64,000 nt of DNA from Candidatus Thorarchaeota archaeon MP8T_1 (GTDB lineage Archaea > Asgardarchaeota > Thorarchaeia > Thorarchaeales > Thorarchaeaceae), in assembly GCA_002825465.1 (NCBI GenBank), contig PJER01000006.1, positions 1 through 64,000 of the forward strand, read 5' to 3'. Shown here one piece after another: positions 1 through 6,985 of this stretch (the first letter of the stretch is position 1; each line of letters begins with the position of its first letter). The notes below the pieces were generated by a model. It had not been told where the DNA came from, did no database searches, and saw only the letters and a list, made by a program, of their open reading frames with translations. The position numbers and the translations under genes were made by a program.

Positions 1-123
1 AGGCATGCGGATGATTCTGCTGGTCACATCGTACTGTAACTTCATGGTCCCTGCGAGGTCGGACGCAGCGTACATGCACTGCATGCATCCGAACACGATG
101 ATGTTCATATCTTTAGGGGGCAT
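1..123 (-). CDS. MvhD/FrhD-like hydrogenase iron-sulfur subunit, N-terminal fragment cut by the window edge
   Basis: Reading the minus strand from an ATG at 123 gives 41 residues that run off the window with no stop. They begin MPPKDMNIIVFGCMQCMYAA and continue with a DLAGTMKLQYD segment and RIIRMP. This matches the start of MvhD/FrhD proteins, where a Cys-rich Phe/Tyr-x-C-x-x-C motif is followed by an 'A-D-x-A-G-T' segment and an 'x-R-V-I-R' strand. MvhD passes electrons from a hydrogenase or dehydrogenase to HdrA through a [2Fe-2S] cluster. The homologous domain is also fused to the HdrA at 9892-12063. Only the N-terminus is visible, so partners lie outside the window. An overlapping plus-strand frame looks like a shadow. 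Confidence 0.7.
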   Translation of the reverse strand, partial: MPPKDMNIIVFGCMQCMYAASDLAGTMKLQYDVTSRIIRMP

Positions 124-211
124 TAGAAAGTATCACCAACTAGATTGTCTAGTGTTGTGGCTTCTTGACCTCCATATAATCTTTCATATCTGAAGAGGCA
201 TTCGAGTTCTT

Positions 212-3200
212 TTATCCCTCATACGGTGCTGGTCTATTTCTGAGGATGACTATGATGACTATAATTATGATTCCAGCTGATCCAAGACTGATCATAAGAG
301 TTAGTGTTGATATCCATGGTTGAATATCAGTTATTGTTTCTGATGTACTGGTATCAGTCGGGGTTGTAGTATCCTCCTTGCATGTGACAACCACTATATC
401 ATGGATAGAGTGTCCATCTTCATCGAATATCTCTAGAGTATACAGATACACTCCGATGGGATTCCCACTTACTTCTATTGAGATATTCAATGTACTTGGG
501 TCCCAAGGCCCTGTTTGAATTTGTGTGCCATTTACATAGATGATATAACTTGAAGGATTATCATCAAGGATGTCCCATGTTATATACACACTAGATTCGC
601 CAAAGAAGTATTCAATATCACTTGGACTACTGATTAATGGTATCTCTGACTCTGGCATAATTGTCACAGTCACATAATCTGTAGCATTGTTCCAATTGAC
701 ATCGCTTACAGTCAATCTGAAATCGTATTCTCCAGGAACTAGACCGTTCAGGTTCAGTCTGATCTCTTCACTACTTGAATTCCACCAACCCCGCCTAACC
801 AAGGTACCATCTATGAAGATTTCATAGTAGTGGGGATTCCCCTCTGTTGCAGTCCATACAAGTTCACCACCTATCTGCTCATAGATTTTCAAGTCAGGTA
901 AATCAAGGAGATTGGGAACATAGTCATCATAGAATGGGTCTGTTCCAGCTAGATATTCGTTAACATTGACCACTAGATCGTTATCTTCGTCATAGTATGC
1001 ATCTGAAGCATTTACTGGATTCAATCCGTGAGCTATCTCCCATGGGTCTGGCATTAGGTCAGAATCAGAATCGTTTGACAGGGGATTCGTACCATAAACA
1101 TGAATCTCAGTCCAGTCATCAAGTGTGTCAAAATCAGAGTCGGGACTCAGAGGGTTAGTTCCATATACAACTATTTCTTCATAATCGTCCAGATTGTCAA
1201 AATCAGTATCATTCAGATGAGGATTGGTGTTGTTCTGATATTCATACACATTCAGTAATAGGTCAAGGTCAGGGTCCTCAGTAGCATCTGCTGGATTAGT
1301 GGCGTTTAGACCATAATGAATCTCCCATCCATCACCCATGAGATCTAGGTCTGTATCAAAGTACAAAGGATTGGTCCCGTAAACAAAGAGTTCTTCGTAG
1401 TCATCTAAATCGTCATGGTCTGAGTCACTATCTGTGGGATTTGTGGAGTACACAAAGATTTCATCAAAATCTGAAATCAGGTCGTGATCGCTATCATAAA
1501 GCCCTGCATTTGTTCCATATAGATATTCGTCAGTAGATGTGATGCCATCTCCATCAGCATCGTGTTCGTAAGAAACAAGATTTCCCATATACACACATAG
1601 GTATGCTAGTCCATTTTCTAAATCGACTGCACATCCATAGCTAATCAAGTCAGTAGAACAGATTTCGGTTATGTCTAGGATATTTGTTAGATTCAGAATC
1701 CTGTATGTTCCTTGATAGTATGTAACAACGTGTGCAATTTCTCCTTCGACTGCGACATCTTCGATTTGGCTCACTGGAGAATATCTATTGACTAAGAAGG
1801 GATTCAAAGGATTTGACACATTAACAATATCGAGGCCTCGTCCCCAGTTTGCAATAAATGCTAAATCATCTACTACTTGTACACTGTAACATTCTCCGGT
1901 TAAGTCAAGTTCTGATGCAATGGTTGGATGTTCTATGTCACTAATATCCATAATCCGTAGTCCTAGTTCTCTAGTGGCGAGGTATAGATACTGTCCATCG
2001 TAGTCTATACCAAACGCTTCTGAAGTGTCTGAATTTGTGCTCACTAAGACTGGATTGTTCTTATCCGAGATGTCTATGATATTCAAACCAGTATGATACG
2101 TAGCAAGGTATGCAAAAGAGCCATCTATATAGATGTCCTGAATACTGGTTGATAAATACAATTCACCCAGCAGAATAGGTGTGTATGGATTACTCACATC
2201 CAAGATGGTAAAGCCTCCACCTCCAATATAGGCAACTGAATCCTGTACCTTTATTGCTTGCATATACCCTGGATATTCTGCAATCTTTTGATAATTTGTT
2301 ACATCGCTAACATCAATTATCTGAAGCCCTAGAGTATTTGAAACAAGATAGGCATAGTTGTCCTCAACATCCACATCACGCGTAAAGCTTTCAGTACGAA
2401 TTGTATTGACTATTACAGGATTTGCCGGATCTGAAATATCGATGATATAGCAACCTGTACCTCCTGCAAGATAGGCATAATCACCATCAATGTCACATTC
2501 TTCTCCATCGATGTCAATGAAATTGGGTTCAAGAATGGGATTGAATATATCAGCTACATTAACAATATGAAATCCATTGAGAGTTGAGATGTAAGCATAA
2601 TTGTTACTCACAATGATACCTCTTCCATACCAACTTCCGACACTTGATATAACAGTCAAGTTCGTTGGATTTGAAACATTAGCAATAACAAGACCATTGG
2701 TCTGTGAAGCTACGAAGATTTCAGTTCCATTTGCAAATACATCATCAGAGCGATATGGTGTTTCATCTGTTAGGACACTTATAGATGACAAGTCAGTGAC
2801 ATTGATTACCTTGACCCCAAATTGAGTCCTTGAAACATAGAGCAATCCATTATCGTATTCTAGTCCATAGTAGCTATAGTCCGAATAGAATAATTCAAGC
2901 TGAGGATTTGTGATGTCTGAAATATTCACTATTCTAAGACCATCATATGGACTTGCCATATAGACAAGGTCTTCATCCACTATACAGTCTGATGCACTGC
3001 CAGTGAATGTATAATTTCCAATTTCCTGAAGATTCGATTTATCGGATGCATTAAAGATGTGAAGAGCTGCAGCGCCAGGGTCTGAGTACCTGCCTGAATA
3101 GACAAAAACGGTATCATCTACAATCTGGATGTCTTGCACCTGTTCTGGAAACCATATGTCCTCTAACTTATTGATTGATAATTTATTTGAAACATCATAA

Positions 3201-3451
3201 ACCATGAGATGGCTTCCCGAGGAAATATACAGAATGTTATCCTTACATAAGACAGTTTGACAAATACCGTATGTCCAATTCCCCATCATCCCTAAAGGTC
3301 CAATGGTTTCAGAGATATGATTCATCTCTTTAGGGGAGAACTCATTCATAGATGTGTCCTCGGTATTCTCATCTGAGAATTCATTCGCTGGCATTGAAAT
3401 AAACATCAGTACAAACAGGAGAACTACCAAAACATTCACTCTGTGCCTCAT
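212..3451 (-). CDS. Secreted, membrane-anchored LVIVD beta-propeller protein with TSP3-like Ca-binding repeats
   Basis: This 1079-residue surface protein starts with a signal peptide (hydrophobic VLVVLLFVLMFIS at about residues 7-19). About 13 LVIVD-type repeats follow, to about residue 640, each with a core such as 'LRIVNISD..NP' or 'LNIIDISDKNNPVL'; these are expected to fold as beta-propellers. Residues of about 650-890 hold Asp-rich thrombospondin type 3-like repeats (D-x-D-x-D and 'YGTNPL..DSD' units), which normally bind calcium. Two Ig-like beta domains come next, then a Thr/Ser-rich stalk, one transmembrane helix (ISLGSAGIIIIVIIVIL) and a short basic cytoplasmic tail. It is probably cell-surface and involved in adhesion or protein binding. 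The ligand cannot be read from the sequence. Confidence 0.85.
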   Translation of the reverse strand: MRHRVNVLVVLLFVLMFISMPANEFSDENTEDTSMNEFSPKEMNHISETIGPLGMMGNWTYGICQTVLCKDNILYISSGSHLMVYDVSNKLSINKLEDIWFPEQVQDIQIVDDTVFVYSGRYSDPGAAALHIFNASDKSNLQEIGNYTFTGSASDCIVDEDLVYMASPYDGLRIVNISDITNPQLELFYSDYSYYGLEYDNGLLYVSRTQFGVKVINVTDLSSISVLTDETPYRSDDVFANGTEIFVASQTNGLVIANVSNPTNLTVISSVGSWYGRGIIVSNNYAYISTLNGFHIVNVADIFNPILEPNFIDIDGEECDIDGDYAYLAGGTGCYIIDISDPANPVIVNTIRTESFTRDVDVEDNYAYLVSNTLGLQIIDVSDVTNYQKIAEYPGYMQAIKVQDSVAYIGGGGFTILDVSNPYTPILLGELYLSTSIQDIYIDGSFAYLATYHTGLNIIDISDKNNPVLVSTNSDTSEAFGIDYDGQYLYLATRELGLRIMDISDIEHPTIASELDLTGECYSVQVVDDLAFIANWGRGLDIVNVSNPLNPFLVNRYSPVSQIEDVAVEGEIAHVVTYYQGTYRILNLTNILDITEICSTDLISYGCAVDLENGLAYLCVYMGNLVSYEHDADGDGITSTDEYLYGTNAGLYDSDHDLISDFDEIFVYSTNPTDSDSDHDDLDDYEELFVYGTNPLYFDTDLDLMGDGWEIHYGLNATNPADATEDPDLDLLLNVYEYQNNTNPHLNDTDFDNLDDYEEIVVYGTNPLSPDSDFDTLDDWTEIHVYGTNPLSNDSDSDLMPDPWEIAHGLNPVNASDAYYDEDNDLVVNVNEYLAGTDPFYDDYVPNLLDLPDLKIYEQIGGELVWTATEGNPHYYEIFIDGTLVRRGWWNSSSEEIRLNLNGLVPGEYDFRLTVSDVNWNNATDYVTVTIMPESEIPLISSPSDIEYFFGESSVYITWDILDDNPSSYIIYVNGTQIQTGPWDPSTLNISIEVSGNPIGVYLYTLEIFDEDGHSIHDIVVVTCKEDTTTPTDTSTSETITDIQPWISTLTLMISLGSAGIIIIVIIVILRNRPAPYEG

Positions 3452-3583
3452 TATACTGCCCCAATAGTTAATCCTTTACACTTTCATAAAGTCTTTTCGA
3501 AACTTAGTTTTTGATATGAGGAGGTATGATTTTAGGGGGTTAATCTTTCCAAAAACAAGATTATCTATTGGAGGTATTATATC

Positions 3584-4183
3584 TTGTTTCAAACCGATAG
3601 ACTAGCTAAACAGATTCAATTTCTCAAAGAGATTGATGACCTGAAACAGATACTCAGACAGACTGTACTCATCAAAGACAGAAGACAGGAGAATGATGCA
3701 GAGCATTCGTGGCACCTTGCAATGCTAGTCCTTGTTCTCTCTGAGTACTCCAATAACTCAACGATTGACCTTCTTCGAACAGTGAAGATGGCACTCATAC
3801 ATGACTTGGTCGAGATAGATGCCGGTGACACATTCTGCTATGAAGATTATAGTAAGGAAGAAAAAGTGGCACGAGAACGAGAGGCAGCACATCGAATCTT
3901 CAGTATTCTGCCAGACAAAATGTCTGATGAATTCATCAAACTCTGGGAGGAATTTGAGGCTATGGAGACTCCTGAAGCAAAATTCGCAGCTGCTGTAGAT
4001 AGATTACAGCCACTTCTACTTAATCTATATTCAAAAGGGTATGCATGGAAGAAACATGGCGTAACAAAGAGGCAAGTAATTGAACGTAACCACCACATCG
4101 AAAAGGGATCGAAAGTCCTCTGGGAATTTGCACAGAATCTGATTGATGAGGCGGTCAATAGAGGATATCTCATAGATGCATGA
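3584..4183 (+). CDS. HD-domain hydrolase, YfbR/HDDC2-like (5'-deoxynucleotidase family)
   Basis: This 199-residue protein carries the HD-superfamily metal ligands: 'ENDAEHSWHLA' (first His), 'ALIHDLVEIDAGD' (the HD pair plus a downstream D) and 'AAAVDRLQPLL' (the last Asp). The order and spacing are those of the YfbR/HDDC2 group, which removes phosphate from deoxynucleoside monophosphates. Substrate specificity is inferred from family membership only. The start is a TTG at 3584, supported by a strong GGAGGT Shine-Dalgarno at 3570-3575 with 8 nt spacing. It is a single gene, divergent from the LVIVD protein and convergent with the cupin. Confidence 0.82.
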   Translation: MFQTDRLAKQIQFLKEIDDLKQILRQTVLIKDRRQENDAEHSWHLAMLVLVLSEYSNNSTIDLLRTVKMALIHDLVEIDAGDTFCYEDYSKEEKVAREREAAHRIFSILPDKMSDEFIKLWEEFEAMETPEAKFAAAVDRLQPLLLNLYSKGYAWKKHGVTKRQVIERNHHIEKGSKVLWEFAQNLIDEAVNRGYLIDA

Positions 4184-4187
4184 ATGG

Positions 4188-4556
4188 TTATACAAGATCT
4201 TCAGCATTTGGTTGCCAAGCAGGATCTACAACGCATAGAAATTCTAGGTCATTCGTTCCGATATTCTCAATCCATTGAACTGCTTGTGGTGGAATGTAGA
4301 TAGTATCACCAGGCACGACTTCAGCAACCTCATTATCAATATGCACTAATCCAGTCCCCCTTAGTATGTAATAGACTTCAGACGCTTCATGGAATTTGTG
4401 AGGAAGGGATTTCTCGCCCGATTTCACTATTGCATGAGCAAGGCTATAGCTGAGGACCAGTGGTTGCGATTCATGTTTTGGATTTAGAATCTCACGCACA
4501 GTAGTATCATCTAAGCCAGTGATTGACTTGCAATCTTGTAGCCGTCGTAGTAGCAT
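4188..4556 (-). CDS. Small cupin-domain protein
   Basis: This 122-residue single-domain cupin has motif 1 in 'LPHKFHEASEVYYILRGTG' (two His and a Glu for metal) and motif 2 as 'VVPGDTIYIPPQAVQWIEN'. The length and the motif order (G, H-x-H-like, E, then P-G-D and a late aromatic/His position) fit a stand-alone metal-binding cupin used as an isomerase, dioxygenase or sugar-binding module. The last usual histidine is replaced by Gln/Trp (QAVQW), so metal binding may be weaker than in canonical members. The gene ends 5 nt from the HD hydrolase stop on the opposite strand. The substrate is unknown. Confidence 0.75.
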   Translation of the reverse strand: MLLRRLQDCKSITGLDDTTVREILNPKHESQPLVLSYSLAHAIVKSGEKSLPHKFHEASEVYYILRGTGLVHIDNEVAEVVPGDTIYIPPQAVQWIENIGTNDLEFLCVVDPAWQPNAEDLV

Positions 4557-4610
4557 GGTAAATCAGATTGTGTCATGCAGTCCCTACACATATAGATAGT
4601 TGTCAAGGGA

Positions 4611-5633
4611 TTATTCTGGATTCTTTTTCCGTTGCCACATCCAGTATGCAGGAACTAGTAGTCCAAGGACTGCAATGAGGAGTATAGTGAAGCTCAGAAT
4701 TCCAACCTGAACAATAGTCTGTAGTCCTACTGTGGTTGCAAGGAGTCTACTCACCTGAGAACCAACTCGGCTCAAGATGACGAGGAGAACGATGGTCACC
4801 ATCATAGTTGGCTTATCCCCTACTGATTCATGGATTTTGGAGATGGTTGTCGAGAGACCGTAGATGAGTAAAACAAGTTGGAGGATTACGTCAGAGATTG
4901 CCCATTGTGGTTCTACGAGAGAAACTAAACGATAGGTATTGTATATCGCATAGAGAAAGACGATAAGTGTCAATATTGTAGTCTGGGCGGGGACTCCCTC
5001 TTTGTTCCTAAATAGAATCGTGATGATTGGGAGTAGTATAATACCTAAGGGAAAGACCAACATGACAATCTGCTGGTCAAAGGGGAGTGAGAACAGGTTA
5101 AGAAATATCACTAAAGCTCCAAAGACCATGAAATCTACTATCCAGAATAGTCCAAAGAATATCCAGTGTAGTTTCTTTTTCTCTCCAAATTTTCCACCTA
5201 CAGATTTTCCAATATTCCAACCTAATAACACTGCAAAATAGGCAGTAATCAATGCATCACCAAAGGTCAAAGGTACACCTACAATCGGTCCTGCCAGAGC
5301 TGTTATCGGACCCAGAAGCATAAACACAATAATGAATGCAATACAGAGAGCAAACTGATATCCAAGACTCTTCTTATTGCCGCTGAAGAATAATTCCTGT
5401 CCTTTTGGAATAAGTGAGAAAATTGCTAAGGCAATAACAAAATACTGAAACGATACAGTAATCGAAATGGCAAAGCCAAGAACTGGATCTGTAGTTGTAA
5501 GAATTCCGTTGGGATCAACTGCAATCCACACTGATATTATCGTGGTAGCAATCATTGAGAGAATGAAGCTGAAGTTATACCAAGAGTTTGTCAGGAGTAT
5601 CTTAAGTCCGTCAATGAAGCGCATAATGGTCAC
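4611..5633 (-). CDS. Polytopic membrane protein of unknown function
   Basis: This 340-residue, highly hydrophobic protein has about ten predicted transmembrane helices, for example IATTIISVWIAV, FVIALAIFSLIP, IAFIIVFMLLGPITALAG, IFFGLFWIVDFMVFGALVIFL and ILSFTILLIAVLGLLVPAYW. The C-terminus is short and basic (WMWQRKKNPE), suggesting a cytoplasmic end. No transporter signature or catalytic motif was recognised. It is a single gene with about 70 nt before the acyl-CoA dehydrogenase stop, so co-transcription with the redox operon upstream is possible but not shown. Confidence 0.7.
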   Translation of the reverse strand: MTIMRFIDGLKILLTNSWYNFSFILSMIATTIISVWIAVDPNGILTTTDPVLGFAISITVSFQYFVIALAIFSLIPKGQELFFSGNKKSLGYQFALCIAFIIVFMLLGPITALAGPIVGVPLTFGDALITAYFAVLLGWNIGKSVGGKFGEKKKLHWIFFGLFWIVDFMVFGALVIFLNLFSLPFDQQIVMLVFPLGIILLPIITILFRNKEGVPAQTTILTLIVFLYAIYNTYRLVSLVEPQWAISDVILQLVLLIYGLSTTISKIHESVGDKPTMMVTIVLLVILSRVGSQVSRLLATTVGLQTIVQVGILSFTILLIAVLGLLVPAYWMWQRKKNPE

Positions 5634-5700
5634 CTATGGTATTTGAGAGCCCGATATTGAAGTTGGACCCCCATTAAACCATATTCTGTGTGGACTCATC

Positions 5701-6903
5701 TCAGAAATCTGGAGGGTTGTTATTATACCAGCGAGGTATCTCTCCCATTGCAGCCTCATACCCTGAGAGGACATAACGAGCAAGTATCAATCTTTGAACT
5801 TCGCTTGTTCCCTCATAGATTTGGTATAATTTTGCATCTCTGAACAGCTTTTCAACTGGGTATTGATCGATGTACCCATATCCACCATGAATTTGGACTG
5901 CTTCACTAGCTACCTCCATTGCTACATCAGTCGCAAATGCTTTTGCAGCGCTAGCAGGAATAGTAGAGTCACCAACAAAATCTGCAGTCCATGCAGCTTT
6001 GAGATACATTAACCGAGCTGCTTCAATCTTCATAAACATCTCTGCAAGTTTGAACTGAATTACCTCGAAATTGTGAAGTTTTTCACCAAAGACTTCTCGT
6101 TTTCCAACATAGTCACGAGCAAATTCCATTGCAGCTCGTGCAAGACCTGTAGCAAATGCTGCAATTGATGGTCTAGTCATAGCAAATGTCTTCATAGCAA
6201 TTTTGAACCCTTCACCTTCATTTCCTAACATATTTTCAGCAGGAACCTTTACGTCTCTGAGAATCACTGAAGAGGTAGTTGATGCTCTATGGCCCATCTT
6301 CTCGACAGGACGACCAGTCTTCAGACCAGGAGTATCAGCTTCTACAATGAAAGCACAGAGCGCCTTGTGCCTTTGACTGGGATCAAGACTTGCAAAAATG
6401 GTGAATGTATCTGCATGAGGAGCATTTGTTATCCAGAACTTTGAGCCATTTAGAATGTAGTTATCACCCTCTTTCTTGACTCGGGTCTGGATTCCAGCAA
6501 CATCAGAACCCATGCCTGGTTCAGAGCACGCAAAACTGATGAATTTCATATCTTCTGTGAGTGGTTTCAGATACTTCTCCTTCTGCTCAGTGTTTCCAGC
6601 TATAAGGATAGGTTCTGCGCCGAGAGAATTGACATAGATACTTGTTGTCATTCCTGCGCAACCTGCAGCCATCTCCTCAACAACAATACATTGTTCTATA
6701 CTGCCAAGTTCTCGACCACCAAACTCCTTCGGGATTGATAGATTCATCAATCCAGCATCCCAACACTTCTGAATAATGGGCCTTGGAAATTCACCTGTTT
6801 TATCATAGTAATGAGCATAAGGCAGCATATACTCTTGAGCAAATGCACGTGCTTGGTCTCTTAGCTCTGTCTGTTCTTTGGTCAAATTGAAATCTATCAT
6901 CAT
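5701..6903 (-). CDS. Acyl-CoA dehydrogenase
   Basis: This 400-residue flavoprotein of the acyl-CoA dehydrogenase family alpha,beta-dehydrogenates acyl-CoA and passes electrons to an acceptor. Characteristic stretches are 'FACSEPGMGSDVAGIQT' (substrate/FAD-binding loop), 'NGSKFWITNAPHADTF', 'VQIHGGYGYIDQYPVEKLFRDAK' and 'IYEGTSEVQRLILAR'. The catalytic Glu is the one in YEGTSEVQR or the equivalent helix. The length is normal. It lies 82 nt downstream of the GltD-like/ferredoxin fusion and is probably the last gene of the hdr operon. That location suggests its electrons are delivered to the Hdr complex. No etfAB genes are seen in the window. Confidence 0.93.
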   Translation of the reverse strand: MMIDFNLTKEQTELRDQARAFAQEYMLPYAHYYDKTGEFPRPIIQKCWDAGLMNLSIPKEFGGRELGSIEQCIVVEEMAAGCAGMTTSIYVNSLGAEPILIAGNTEQKEKYLKPLTEDMKFISFACSEPGMGSDVAGIQTRVKKEGDNYILNGSKFWITNAPHADTFTIFASLDPSQRHKALCAFIVEADTPGLKTGRPVEKMGHRASTTSSVILRDVKVPAENMLGNEGEGFKIAMKTFAMTRPSIAAFATGLARAAMEFARDYVGKREVFGEKLHNFEVIQFKLAEMFMKIEAARLMYLKAAWTADFVGDSTIPASAAKAFATDVAMEVASEAVQIHGGYGYIDQYPVEKLFRDAKLYQIYEGTSEVQRLILARYVLSGYEAAMGEIPRWYNNNPPDF

Positions 6904-6985
6904 CCTTTCTCCAGTTCTACCTACTATTTCCTCATTCCATTCACTGCTTAAGTCAGTTGCTAACTGGCAGAACTATTGGAGAGTT

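Noticed and set aside
5..193. 62-aa plus-strand ORF at the window start
   Set aside because: It overlaps the well-supported minus-strand MvhD-like start and has no recognisable protein features.
3526..3543. Tiny leader ORF (MILGG) ahead of the HD hydrolase
   Set aside because: Its ribosome site directly abuts the ATG with no spacing, and five codons without further support is too little.
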